DNA from: Xenopus tropicalis
Taxonomy: Eukaryota > Chordata > Amphibia > Anura > Pipidae
Assembly: GCF_000004195.4 (NCBI RefSeq)
Contig: NC_030678.2
Location: 88,820,904-88,884,903 of the forward strand
Reading direction: 5' to 3'
Length of the DNA stretch: 64,000 nucleotides
A program made the position numbers and the translations under genes. Positions 19,461 to 32,334 of this stretch are shown piece after piece (within the stretch, counting starts at the first letter, position 1; every line of letters begins with the position of its first letter). The notes beneath the pieces were generated by a model. The model saw nothing but the letters and a program-made list of their open reading frames with translations. It was not told the DNA's origin and did not search any database.

Positions 19461-21175
19461 TACAGACTTTTTAGAAGAAATCCTAATCGTGTATGTATTA
19501 ATATACTCTTCTGTTATTGGCTTCTTTAGAGATTACCTTTCCTCCTACGCAATTTGCATTGAGTGCTAGAAACAAGGTAATGTTTGATGTCAACAACAAA
19601 GTAAGGCATTCAGAGTCTACCTTTTGAAATATACAGATGGAAAAACCTATCTCAGTTGTAATTTGTTACTAAAGGCATTCAGGTATTATGATCATGACAA
19701 ATATCCAATTTACACACACATAATATCAAAATACATGGAGCATGCCTTCTGACAGGGATGAAGAGGTCCATGAAAGTTCTCACTTTTGTGCTACAGGATA
19801 TAATTTAATTACAAGACTGAAAAGCCTGTCTAAAAATCATTTTATTTCAGTCATTATTTGTTTTTTTCTCTCTATCTCTTTCAAGAATTTGTGCATTTTC
19901 TTAATCTTGTATTGGCAATGAAACCCAAATTTAAGTGTTTCAATCCATTAATAAGAATATAATTAACATTTATTGCGTATGTAATTACAGTAATTAATCT
20001 GCAATTAGAGTTATAGTTTAAGCAAATGTTTTCATTCAACAATCATTTCTCTGAAGCCCAGCATGGAGAATTCACAACAGACATTCAGTTCATAAAGCTG
20101 CTGGATTGTCATTTGGTTTTGGATACTATTATTGCACATCCATAACTTGACAATGCATGCAAAAAGGTGGGACAGCAGCATGGTAGCATAGGGACCATTC
20201 AATTCTAAATGTACCAATATCAACAGAAAACCCAGTTTCGCTTACTGAGTACTTAAGGGCCTACATTTCATTTTCAGTGTCTAATATAAAAACACTTACA
20301 TTGGTACCACAGTCACAGGCAAGTCTTTTTTGGGTTCAGATAAAGAGAAGGAAGCCTGGGCAAAAGACTTGATATTGTATTCTTGATAATGTTTCAGTTT
20401 CAGTACCAAATTGGCCCACATTTTAATAGTGAAGAATGTTAGTTTTTCCTGGCATAACAATGAACTTCTGAATTGTGCTAGTCTCTGTCACAAGTTTAGA
20501 GAGAGCCTGGGTCATTTACTGTGCACAGCAGGGTGCAACGTGCAAAAAATGTGCACAATCTGCCCGGTAATTTGCATTTATCATCTACTTGTCTAGATTT
20601 CTGCAGGTTTCTGCATCCCATGAGGGGGTGGCATATCCCCCCACACCTGTCCCATTATTTCCTGCCTTGTGGTTGGCAGTAAGGACAGTGTTGACTTGTG
20701 CCAGTCATTGTTGCATTCTGCGCCTAGTGTCAGATTTACTAGAATTAAATGTATTCCCTGTTTTTAGCACTGCTCAACCACTTATTATTTGTTGTATTCT
20801 TTAAGCAATAAATAAAAAAACAATATTGCTCAATAAAACTTTTCTGCCACTCTCCAAAGGCCCATGGCTGCTTAAAAATGCAAAATTATCCTCCAATGAG
20901 AATCCCCACTTGATCTGCATAAATCTAGCTTTATGTTGCTTTGTTCCTGCAAATGGAGCTGTAAGCTTTAAGCACAGTTTTCCTAGCACTGATCAAGTCT
21001 GTCCTTTATACCGTGTCTGATTACAGTGTAATATAATAATGTTAAAATGATATAATAATCTCTCTATGTAAGATATATGTCTGATATAGTACAGGTAGCA
21101 TTGTCATTTGGTGAATTATGTTGCATCTATAATGAAGTTTTCCATGTGTAATTCAGTTGTTCATCAACAGAGAAC
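19461..21175. other. No gene or recognised repeat
   Basis: Mostly AT-rich unique-looking sequence. The stretch near 19980-20230 contains several ATTAG/AATTA motifs but no clear pattern. No coding region recognised. Confidence 0.45.
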
Positions 21176-22031
21176 TAAGGGGCGCAGTGAGGAAAATTTA
21201 GGTAAAAACTAATCAGAATACAGCCATAAGCACTCACAGAAACACTGCACTGACTTCTCTGAAAAAAGATTAGTTGTGTCTGTAATTCCTGTGCTAGAGA
21301 CACGCAGCTCTCTGCTGTCTCCCCTCTCCTGCTTCCTCCTCCCTCAAGAATGCTAAGAACTTACTCCCCCACCTTAGGAATGTGGATCTGAGCCAATCAG
21401 CAGGAAGCTGACTCATAGGGGCAGATTTACTATTCCACGAATCTGTATCCCGAAAGGGAAAAAATCGTATTGAAAATGAAAATTTTGCGACTTTTTCGTC
21501 ACCGCCGCGATTTTTCGCATTTGTCGCAACTTTTTCATCGCCGTCGCGACTTTATCGAATTTTGCACTACTATTTCATCGCCATCGCGATTTTTTCGTAT
21601 TGAGCGATAGTAAACAGCGGAAAAACCAATCCGATTTTTTGCGATGGCGACAAAAAAGTCACGGAAAATATATACGAAAAAGGCGCGACGGCGACGAAAA
21701 AATTGCGGGACATACGAAAAAGTTGCATGCCGACGAAAAAGTCACAAAAATACCGATCATTACGAAAAAACGCATTCGGACGCCTTCAGACCGTTCGTGG
21801 ATTAGTAAATTTCCCCTATAGTCTTACAAACTGAGCATGTACACTGGTCTGGGTCTCGGTTCAGGAGTGAGGCATTATGGGAACTTTCTTTACACAGCTC
21901 AGCGTTTTTTTTTTCCTATGAGGCTTCTGATCAAGTGAAATATGGGGAGACTTAAGGGCACTATTGAGAGAACTGAAGGTATGCCTGCAGCTTGAGATTA
22001 ACTCTTTATTAGCCTTTCCTTTCTCCTTTAA
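21176..22031. mobile_element. TTAA-type MITE interrupted by a second MITE
   Basis: The left part (to 21418) includes CAGCCATAAGCACTCACAG and GAGCCAATCAGCAGGAAGC. The right part (from 21817) continues with AACTGAGCATGTACACTGG and ends CTTTCTCCTTTAA, with TTAA at 22028-22031. A related but eroded copy lies at 58790-59120. The interruption is the 398-bp element at 21419-21816. Confidence 0.65.
21419..21816. mobile_element. MITE with GGGCAGATTTACTA ends, copy 1 (nested)
   Basis: Begins GGGCAGATTTACTATTCCAC and ends GTAAATTTCCCC, bounded by CATAG and TATAG, a likely 5-bp duplication with one difference. The interior is a degenerate array of CGAAAAA/TTTTTCG and GCGAC motifs. The related copy at 32026-32334 is bounded by a perfect CTATG duplication. 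Confidence 0.7.
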
Positions 22032-22785
22032 GGACAACTGTCTATAAAAGTGACTTGCAATTAAATATTATTTAATTTCTCTTTATATTAAATGATATTT
22101 TTTATCTCAATAGGTAATTAAAGGAAGAAATGTGCTCAACCAGTGTTTTTTTTAAACAGGTGACCAATAAATGCTGCCTGCTGATTGGCTGCTATAGGTC
22201 ATCAGAACTGTAGCAAACTTTATACCTTAAATTACATTATCTGGTATGAGGGCATGAGGCTATGAGAAAAATCCTAGGGTGTTTTGACTATGCCTGGTCT
22301 TTTTCAAATACATCAATCTTCTACTGCGCTTGCTCAAAAAAATTAAATATTTTCATCACACTAAGTTTCTTTTTTAGATAGAATAACTATCATTACATTT
22401 TATAGCTCAGCTACCTGAAGCAATCAGAATACACTTAACACTTAGTTTTCCTACTTACACTTGCCATTTTGTTTTTGCATCTCTGCTATAAAATACATGC
22501 GGTAGATAAATGCAAATTGCTTCTCATTATAATCAAGGGGAATCATGCTTCTTTGGGCATGATATTTGCCTCGAAATGCAGACATCAGTTTTTTGTTGTT
22601 TTTTTTTAAGTGAGAATGATGTTTACTATAAGTAGAGCTTAGGGTAGCATTTTAAATGTAGCCAGTATTACAGTCAGACAAGAGCTTAATGAGTCTCTCA
22701 AGAGTTCATCTTGCTTGTTTTTCTCTGTTACATATCCTCTTTTCTGTCCTAAAATTTTGGACTTTTGCTCTATTCTGATCACCAC

Positions 22786-22789
<4 letters not shown>
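22032..22789. other. No gene or recognised repeat
   Basis: AT-rich sequence leading to a TA array. A short CTGCTGATTGGCTGCTATAG block near 22180 resembles common frog repeat text but is too short to assign. Confidence 0.4.

Positions 22790-22875
<86 letters not shown>
22790..22875. repeat. Uninterrupted (TA)n array, about 43 units
   Basis: Pure alternating TA for about 86 bp. An open frame reading repeated Tyr-Ile across it is an artefact. Confidence 0.95.
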
Positions 22876-22878
<3 letters not shown>

Positions 22879-25800
22879 TTTATATTTCAGGTCATTATGT
22901 CTATTTATTGCATTCTTCTTGTTTTGCTACAATATTCCCTGCCTGACTTTATACCCTTTTTTCTCATGACTTTATACCATTTTCTTCTCATTCCCCGTTA
23001 TTTAGTGTATCCTTTTTATTGCCTTTTAACTCCATCTCTTTCTTTTATAACTATTTTCTTTTGTTATATTTTTGTGACATAAGCACTTCAAGCACATGGG
23101 ATTCGCATGCACCTACACAGGGTTAACCATACAAGCCTCTCAGCAAAACACACTCCAAACATAACTACTGAAACTGATACCAATGAGAGTTACAGTTAAA
23201 TTACCTAAGGAAGTTCTCTAGTTCACCCAAACACTATAGCAATGAACAAAATGTAAAAAATGTAAACCAGGCTGCAAGAGATGTATTATATGTAATCACA
23301 TGAGAACATTTCTTAGAGCCCAAAGAGTAAAGGGCTAATTTATGACTGTCTAAGTACTGAGCAAACAGCAATAAAGAGGTGGTATATCTTACGTCCCCTC
23401 CCCACTGGGTATAACACAAAATTTAGCAAAATTTGCAAAAATGATGTGCCAACATATAATCATCTAACAGATATTGGATATCACATTCGTTTCAATGTCC
23501 TTGGCACTTTGTTTGGCTATTGTACATTAAACAGATATTAGTGAAGCATATTTCTTTCCCACAACTGGATTTTAGATGAAACCAGGGCTTCTTAAAAGAC
23601 CCTTAATTAATTATACATGCAACAAGGGACTATGGAAAGGTGACAAATTCCTCTGGGTTAGAAGACAATTCGGAGCCAGGCCAGCTGGGGGGGGGGGGGG
23701 TCGGGGGGAAGCTGGGGCAATTGGTTTCTGTGATCTGTTGATCGAAGAAAGTGGGCTGTGGACTTATAACTGCAGGGGGGAACAGCTATAAAAAATGTGG
23801 GTTATAAAAAAGGGATCCATATCTCCTCATAAATCATATATTGGTTTTGAGGCGGTCACATGCTTCCTAATGATACCAAACAGGGGCTGCCTATACCCAC
23901 CAGTTAGGAGGGATAGTTTCTGGGGGACTGGAACATGAGACACCCCTCATGTTTGGTTTCATTCTGATCGCCCCCATATAGGTTAAAGCAAGTCCATATT
24001 TTCATAATAATATTGGATACTGGCAAGTGCCAATATTATATGACAAGAAACTGGCCTGACAGCTCATACTTGAGGTTCCAATTCTGTTTGAGTGTGTGCT
24101 CAGGTTTTCAACTCTTGACTCAGGAGGACCAAAGGAAATTCCTAACTCGGTAACGTACATATGGGTTCTCTGTGTTTTATTCCCTTTTATTTTATTTACT
24201 GTTTTGTATGTGTATGTCTCTTTTTGTAAAATCTTTGTATATGCACTGTTTACTTTTGCAATAATAAATATAAAATTTAATAAGTTTTGTCCGGTTGCTC
24301 TAACAAAAACTCACATGCTTGTATGAATGCTTGGGTCTAAAATGTATTAACTGCTTGTACCTGTTGTAGAGAGCAGGGGGGTATTCAGATTAGGTTTCTA
24401 TCGCCTGTTAATGATAGATGGTGGCAGCAAAGAGTTATTTGGGGTGGTGGTGTGTTTGGGGGTGTCTGATGTTAGTCTTACCTGTGTGTAAGGAGACTAA
24501 GTGTAACCCCTTGTGTCCCTAGTCCCAGTGTTACGTGCGTCTGAGAGTGGCATGACCGTGACACAGACCATCTAGCAACCAAAAAGATCCCATGAGATAT
24601 GCCTAGTGTGAATGAGAATCTATTACAGGATAAAAAAAAGTCAGTACCAGATAGCTGCATTGTTCCACCAGTACCTATGTAATGGTTTCTTGTTCTATGT
24701 AAAGTTCTATTTAAAAAAAAAAATGTTCTATTGTTTGTTTATTTCTGCTGAGCTTTCTGACATATTTTTCAAAAGAAACACACAGGTTTGTCATAAAGAA
24801 TATAAGCTTAATCAGACTTAATCTCAACTTCACTGCAAGTCATTTGGTTGGCTTTAGAGACTTAAGATGAGTGATTTATGCAACTTTCCTTGTGATTAAA
24901 AGACTAAGAGACTCTTAAGACACTACACAGCACATAATTGTAATTGTAAGTGGTTTATTTCTGCTGTTAAATTTGCAACATTTTCTACCAGCACCACAGA
25001 AAATAGTATCTGGATAACTGCCCTATTTATGTAAAAAGTTAACCCATACAAGGTTAACTACCAGGCTCTGAGGATAGAAAACAAAGATGGAAGCAACCCT
25101 ATTTTAATATGATATATACATTGGTATTCTAATGTGCAACTGCTCTTCTTGTATATATTTTTTTTCCCATTCTGCCTCTCTCTTAGCTGAAGTTAAAGTG
25201 CCCCCTTGTCTGGTGGGGTCAGCAACTGTGGCATTTTAGCACCAGATTGTATAAATTCTAAAATATATCCTTTCATATGGTTGCAGAAAAAAATCTTAAA
25301 CGACACAGACAATCCCAAAAATAAAAACTGCTATTGCTTAATAATATACTGTCCACATCATATGAAATAAGGTTCAGTTTGATCGCACCCTTTAATGAAT
25401 CTTGAAGAATTATATAGGTAGAAAATGGATGCTTTTAATGATGCATTCTATTTCTTGAATATCTACATATATTATCAGGGCAATCAAAAAGTGTAGCACT
25501 TCTTTGGAATATGATTTATATCATTTAAAAAGCCATGCTTCATGTTCTAAAAATATTCCCAATTTGTCACACAAGTGATTAAGTACAAAGCAGATTATCT
25601 GAAGGCCAGATAATGATCAAGGGCATATGATAGAAGCTTAGTCAACAAATGACACATTGCAGTGAGGGAGACGACTTTACTTCAGTTTTATTGTAAGATA
25701 GTAAGATAATTACAACTGGTAACTCAGGGGTTAATGAATGCCTGAGGCAAGTGACAGCTATAACAAACATCAATTAGCTGACATATTAATCACTTCTCAA

Positions 25801-26479
25801 AGAAAAGGCAGTGCATTTTGGGAATCATGCTAATAAAGTCATTGCAGTGAAAGAATGATTGCTACTTATGGAAGATGAGCAATGGTACAGTTCTGTGCAA
25901 CTTCATAGCATCAATCTTGCTGTGTAATTTGCAGGTGAAGCTAGGTTTCGGAAGAACTGGAAGGACAAGTAGCTGATACGCACTAGAGAACAGCTTGCAG
26001 AGCCGCTTCTCAGATCCTTTTGAATAAGATCCAGAGAGAGTTGTCCAATGTCCTGAAACCAATGTACAAACAGGAACACTTTGTATCAGTAAGATGTCCA
26101 ATATTAGTCAGCAGGCCCACGCAGTGATTAACGCTCTCAAAACACTTCATTATATTTTTATTTCCACTGTAGAACCATTTCCTGCAAAAAACACAATAAC
26201 AGGCAGCTAATGGATAACTAGTTACATAGTTCCTATTATTACACGGAACCCAGTGCTCTCAGCAGCCCAATTTAACCTTAGCTAGAAAAAAAAAACAATT
26301 CAGCAAGTTTTGCAATATTAAATTCATAGCTGCAAACTGTTCTCGAACATGAAACATATTTTTTTGTCTCTTTTCTACAAAACATTCCTTGAAGTGTTTT
26401 CATTGAATGTTGAAAAAGAGTGTGAGACTCTATTTATAGATTAAATTATAGATTAATTTGCACAAAGACCACTTGTCTG
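22876..26479. other. No gene; G-run and weak LTR-like traits
   Basis: No coding region recognised in 3.6 kb. A run of about 12 G then TCGGGGGG lies near 23689-23707. An AATAAATATAAA segment near 24260 and a GCATGACCGTGACA near 24550 recall LTR parts but no boundaries can be set. The 25560-25860 part is complex, with TGACAGC and CAATTAGC motifs, and could be regulatory DNA. Confidence 0.4.
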
Positions 26480-26765
26480 TATTAAAGGGGACCTGTTGCC
26501 CTATTAAATGATTCAAAATCCTCCTTTAATTAATTAGTGCCAGTAAAACAAATGTATTTGCACTAATCAAATTAATCAAATTTTGTTTCCTTTATGATTT
26601 CAGAATCCACCATTACAGTAAGCAAGCAGGAACTATTCGGTAGAAAGAGTTAGAGAGAAAGGAGGATGTGAACGCACAAGCCCAAGCACATGGTACACAA
26701 AATTATATTTTGATATTCCAAAGCAAAATTAATATCTTTTACATTGATTTAATACAGAGGTGATA
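26480..26765. mobile_element. TTAA-type MITE fragment (TTAAAGGGGACCTGT family)
   Basis: Begins TTAAAGGGGACCTGTTGCCC, a terminus style shared with other TTAA-target MITEs in the window. The right end could not be located with confidence. Confidence 0.5.
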
Positions 26766-29700
26766 GAATCTGATATTTTCACCCCCAAAAAAGGTGTTTT
26801 TGAGTTCTGTTTATGCTTAAATAGGAATTGATCAATGACCCATCTAGTTATGGCTTTATGCCTTGTCTGGGTAGGTATTCTTGCATAGGAAATCTCTTGA
26901 AAACTGAACTGGAGTACTCTTTTTATGTTGGTTGAAAAACCCAACATACTGTTCTTCGACTTCAGCTTATTCTTCTGCTTTTTCTTCTTCTTCTTAGCGC
27001 CCCCCATTTTCTAAACGCTACTCCTCCTACAGTTTTAGGGGTACAAAACCCAAACACTTCTTCACCCTATAGCAGAGCAAGTTGCTTGTGCTTTTCTAAG
27101 CATTCCCGCCCCCGTCTTTTTTCACTCTGAACTCCCATTGACTTTAACATGGAAGATTTTCAAACTGCTGCCACTCTTACAGCTTTAAAGCTACACTCCC
27201 CAATGAAGTTCCAGGTTAGAAAAAGTGGGTGAAGCCACCAACCACCAATCAGATGTCACTCATTGACTTCAGTGGGGAAATTTAAATTGCTGCCATTCAG
27301 ACACTATTAAAACCAGGGTCCACAAACTTTGCACAGTGGTTTTTACTATATAACTGTGGTCCAAGGTTCGAAAAAGTGACTTTACGTTTTTAAAACCAAC
27401 ATGAAGTTTGTTCTCAAACTTCCCTTTCAGGTTTACCATAATAATCTATTTATAGGTGAATGTTAACTTCCAGAAAATTAGTGTAACTCTGGAAGTAAAA
27501 CGAATACAGATATATAACTTCTGGTTCCTCTTTGTGAAAGCTTACCAGTAAACTTGAGCTCTCTTGCTGCAGGTTGTTTGTTCAAAAGCATTTTCTTGAA
27601 GGAGCTATTCTGATCAAACCTTTCCTGCAGCTCTAAAAGAATGCCACACATACAAAACCAGTTTGCTTAGTTAGGAAGACATTTAGGGGATGTATAACTA
27701 TTCTGCTTTAGATACATGAGAAACATGATGGCACACCTCCCTTGAGATGAAAAGTTCCCTGGCAGAAGCTTTAAATTAGAAGTTAGACAAGCAGAGTGAG
27801 GACATGGATGAATTTATCTTTTCTCCTGCTCTAATTCATAAAGCACAAGTTAGAAGCTTGACATTTTATTTAGATGGACTTTTCTCAAGCATGAGTTGCA
27901 TCTAATAATGTATTAGAAGAAGACATCCCTGCTTCTAGAATGTGCCATGCTAAGCTGATACAGTTTCATGGTCCCAGATGGACTTGCTCCTTCTGTACGG
28001 ATTTGTGTATAGATACATATTGTGATAATCCACTCATTTTTTCTAAACCATTGTAGGATAAATCTACTGAGATGTATATTTAACTACTATCTACTATACT
28101 CTGTCTAAGTAATATTGGTAGCGTGGTCCTATTTCCACATGGCAAATATTCTCTAATACTATCTTGTATGCATAGGGATATATAACTGGGGATGAAAACT
28201 GTAATCACTTAATTACTGGTGTAATTTACAGTTTTATTTCTGGAATGTATTTTAATCATGGTCTGTGATTTATAGTTCTTTTATAATGCTTAGTAGTTTA
28301 CTATATCTGGCATCAAGCCTTCATTTGCCTTTTAAATGGTTTTTATAGTTCTTTCTCTATATGACTAGCACTTCTAAAACTGCTGTCATTGTTCTTCAGA
28401 AAGCTACCCCTTTCCAAAAGTTGTTGTTAGGTGTCACCCTCATGAGTAACAAATCTATAAACATGTGACCTCAGTAGTTCACATTGGGAGCTTCACAATA
28501 AGGCAGTGTGAGTTAAACTGTCCATTTAATAGGACAATAAGCCTGTGGGATTCAGATGCAACAATATATAATATGGCAGTTGTAACAAAGCCATTAGCTG
28601 ATTTATCTGACCTACAGTTGTAGCAAACTCTGTTTTGACACCACATGGCCCACAAGACACACCATTACAAAACATATATGTTAATAATGGAAAATGGTGC
28701 AATAAGTATCTGCTTATTAGCTTTTGAGCTTATGAGCTAAGTGGGTACATAACTATTTCATCAGTATGGTTACTTCGAGGAAGGCCTGAAACAGTAACTC
28801 ACTAGGTGTTCTTTCATACATGGGATAGCAACCCTAGTTTTCATGATAAGCATGATAAATATTTTATTCAAAGCTACTACATTATCCATTTCCATCTGGT
28901 AGAATACATGTAACTGAGTGATCTATGCAGTTTCCAGCAAAAATAGCAAGAAAGCAAGTCCGAAGAAGCTGCCTGCACTCAGAGCAATATTGGTATGTAT
29001 GAGGGAACCCTCCAATTTAATAAAAAAAAATTTTTAACTAGAAAAGAGCCTAAAATATTCAATGTATCACCTTTGGAGACAACTTCACACAGGCATGTTT
29101 GGATATATGCAAACAGGTACCCACATACACTGAAATTAGAACTCCTACACACATTAGAACTCCTATATATATGCATGAACCTCATTCACAATTCTTATGG
29201 CAGCATTCATTAACTCCAACATGAGAATTTATGGCAGTTTGGACTGTCTGCTGCAGTAAGGGCTGAACTCACAGTCACATATAAATCATTGTCACTGCAA
29301 TCTATTTGTAAAGACGGAGGTGGGGAAATGTAATACTATAAATGCTGACCTTTGAAATCCCATAGGGGTTTCTTACCAGCTAAATACTAAGCTCTGCGTC
29401 TGCTTAAATTTTGATCATGATATGTTATTATAAATAATGACATCTATATGTAAATTAAATACAAATGGGTAAGCGGAAGGACTAAGATATATTTGGATAC
29501 ATTTATGAAAATTCTTAAGACCATAAGTTACAGTCAGCAACTTCTGCTGATTTTAACAGGAATAGTACCTTATTGCTTAACCAGTAACCAATTTAATACA
29601 CCAGAATAACTGAACCACTATCTGATATCCGGAAAGCTCTGTAGCCTTCCATTACTATATTCTCCAGAAGGAAACTGCTCTGTACATTTTAATGTTGTGT

Positions 29701-30399
29701 CCTATGAGAGGATTTTCCATTATAAATTCATTTCACTAGAGAGAGGAGGTAGAAACCTCCAAGACCGGAGTAATCATTAACGCCTCACTGGCTGTTAAAG
29801 CTTGATACATTTTAAAGTGAAAATAGCTTCCTTTCAAGGTGGAGACTCAGAGGTGTAAATTAAATTTGTCAATAAATATGGAAATGACTTCTCTTTGGTA
29901 AAGAGGTTATCGGGTTTCGTTTACTCCATCTTAAACCCTAAAGTAATGTCCACACTACCGTCTGTTGGGAGAACGTGTTTAGAAAAGATGAAGGGAGTTA
30001 AAAATATAGGCAAATATTCTGAGATTTCACTTCAACATAAATATCCCAAATATTTCCAATTACACTATACAATATCTGCTAAACTCAAAGTTCATATTCT
30101 TTATACACCTGGGCTTAACCCAAAGATTTTAGCAATTACAGCCATGTTCTGGAGACTACCCTAGGGTCCAAAATTATGGGACTGATTTATAAGAGATCAT
30201 TATGATTTGATTAAACTTGATAGAACTGTTTGTGCATAAAATTTAAAGTTTGTCATGCAAATAGACCTAACTTTTCAAAGGGAAATGCACTTTTTACAGT
30301 AAAAATAAAAAACTGACTGCTTGTATCAAAATCATATTTTACACAAATCCTTTGCATCCACAGAAATTAATTGATCAGATTAAGTGTAATTCCATGTGC
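26766..30399. other. No gene; dispersed repeat text at about 27000-27440
   Basis: No coding region recognised. Around 27040-27430 there is sequence with CCCATTGACTTTAACATGG and GCTGCCACTCTTACAG that I associate with dispersed frog repeats, family unknown. An open frame at 29895-30164 has no recognisable motif. The rest is AT-rich and unassigned. Confidence 0.4.
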
Positions 30400-30690
30400 T
30401 ATAGGCAGCATCGGATTTCAACTGGTGGCGAACCAAGGCCGGCCCCATTCGGCACCCCGCGAACGTGCATGCGCGAACAGGAAGCCCCCGCGCGCCGCGC
30501 GAACAGGCATGCGCAAGCGCCAAAGTTGAAACTCCCATATGGAGCAGTGGGGAGAGGTTGCCATTGCTCCGTATGGGAGCAAAATTTGCCTGCGGCAGGG
30601 CGGCATGCCGCCCCTGTGTTTGTGCCGCCCTAGGCCCGGGCCTTTGTGGCCTCACCACAAATCTGGGCCTAGCTATAGGTCTTACGCTAC
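30400..30690. mobile_element. GC-rich short element, CCGCCCTAGGCCCGGGCC type
   Basis: An island of high G+C and CpG in AT-rich DNA, with repeated GCGCGAACAGG...CATGCGC motifs and an end-like CCGCCCTAGGCCCGGGCC. I recall this kind of sequence as a dispersed non-autonomous element in frogs. Open frames in all directions reflect the G+C content. Confidence 0.45.
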
Positions 30691-31094
30691 ACATATCTAT
30701 ACATAAATATATATGCACCTTTATAGCAAAGGTTTCTAAACTATGGGATGGCCGTCTTAAAAAGTGAATGGAGTGTAATCAACCTAAAATTGGGTGAATA
30801 GTTCCTTGCTGTTTTATATTCTTGGAAGCCCAGTCTAATGGACAATTAATTTGCTTTCCCTAATATTCATGGAACTATAGCAGATTATAGGGCAATGTAT
30901 TTTGGAAATGTGTGGCTTTGTTATTTGTTAAGGGGGTCCAGAAAAAACATTAATTCATTAAGAGAAAATGTTCTGATCCAAAAAGTCTTAACACCCCTGC
31001 ATATTGTAGAGCCTCCATTCTCTTTTGGTGATCAGGATTCTCCACCTAGGTGGCATTCTGACCTGTACAGTTATTTCTGACTTTAAGAAATCAT
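30691..31094. other. No gene or recognised repeat
   Basis: Open frame 30895-31080 shows no motif that I recognise; it may be LINE debris. Confidence 0.35.
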
Positions 31095-31238
31095 TCATGT
31101 CCCCTCGCGAGCGCCTCTTTTCCAGAGAAAACAACCCCAACCTCGACAGTCTCACCTCATAGTTTAAACCTTCCATCCCCTTTACCAGTTTAGTTGCACG
31201 TCTCTGCACTCTCTCCAGCTCATTAATATCCTTCTTAA
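31095..31238 (-). pseudogene. CR1-like LINE fragment, antisense
   Basis: On the minus strand this reads [20 protein letters not shown] and [12 protein letters not shown], nearly the same as the matching part of the CR1 copy at 33973-35420, so it is a recent relative. It ends at TTAA (31235-31238), where a MITE begins. Confidence 0.85.
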
Positions 31239-31680
31239 AGGAGAATGCAAGTTAAAATTTAAAAAGCATACTGCCCAATAGTCCTCCTATTGTTTAATAA
31301 AAACACCACACTTTTGGCTCACCTAATCAAATATTTACTCAGTCACACTTACTTCACATTTTCTAGAACAGGCAGCCATCTCTAAAAAGGTATTCTCCCT
31401 TCCTTTCCCTCCTTGCTTCATACTGCACATGTGTTTCATTCCCTTCCCCCCCTCCCCTCTGCCAGATCCGCTTCTGATTGGCTGGTGGGCATGTGTAGCT
31501 CAGAACAGGAGACAGGATCAAGTTACACACATGCTCAGAGAATAGGAAGGCTGCCGCTGAGTGAATTGTGTTTAGCTTTACATACTGTGAAGACACCTGC
31601 TTTCTCACACCACGCACTGCCTAAACTGCCATTGAATAAGTAAAAAATGTCCAAAGCAGGTATATTCTAAAACCCCCAAG
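31235..31680. mobile_element. TTAA-target MITE inserted in the CR1 fragment
   Basis: Starts TTAAAGGAGAATGCAAG exactly where the antisense CR1 sequence stops, using a TTAA present in the CR1. The interior includes CTTCTGATTGGCTGGTGGGC and ACACATGCTCAGAGAATAGG. The distal end is not clear. Confidence 0.65.
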
Positions 31681-32025
31681 AATATAGCTCTACAAAGCAG
31701 GAAGGCATGAATGGAAAATACCTAATTGAAGCCTCTGGGCAATCCAGCACCTTGATTTTGTGTGCCAGCACAAGTACATAAACATTAAGTGAGTAAAATT
31801 CAGTATAACATGCTGGTGAAGAAACTGATGAAGACTATTGTGCTCAAATGAGTTAGATGAATACAAAGACCATCTTAGCAGGAAAACAAGGAAGAAAGGA
31901 AGAAAAAAGAGCAACAAAGCTCTAGTATGATCCCCAAAATATGGAATGTTAATATTGGTTTACTCATGTATGGATGGACATGTATGGATATTGGGAGCAT
32001 GAAATATAATTTATATCACTCTATG
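31681..32025. other. No gene or recognised repeat
   Basis: Nothing recognised before the CTATG target site at 32021-32025. Confidence 0.4.
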
Positions 32026-32334
32026 GGGCAGATTTACTAATCCACGAATTTGAATCCCGAATGGGAAAAATCTGGATTGGAAACGAAAATTTCTGAAGAT
32101 CGCAAATATCCCGAAAATGCTTACGAAAAAATCATATTAGTCACGATAATATCGTATTGGGGATCCGAAAGTCACTAAATTTTCGTACCGAACCATTGTA
32201 AACAGCAGCAGAGCCTTTCTGAATTTTTCGCATGGGCGCTTGAAAAATTTGCGCGGGCGCGCAAAAAATCGGTGAGAATACGCCGGACTGTTCGTATGAA
32301 CGCTACAAACGTTCGCATCTTGGTAAATCTCCCC
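32026..32334. mobile_element. MITE with GGGCAGATTTACTA ends, copy 2
   Basis: 309 bp, GGGCAGATTTACTAATCCAC at the left and GTAAATCTCCCC at the right, flanked by CTATG on both sides (32021-32025 and 32335-32339). The interior is rich in CGAAAA and TTTTCG motifs, as in the copy at 21419-21816. Confidence 0.75.

Noticed and set aside
22765..23082. 105-codon frame with repeated Tyr-Ile
   Set aside because: Translation of the (TA)n array; no protein feature in the rest.
23576..24660. Possible LTR or gene remnant with AATAAA and GTGACA
   Set aside because: No paired ends, target duplication or coding frame could be found.
30352..30767. Several overlapping frames on both strands near 30.5 kb
   Set aside because: Due to a GC-rich dispersed element that lacks stops by composition.
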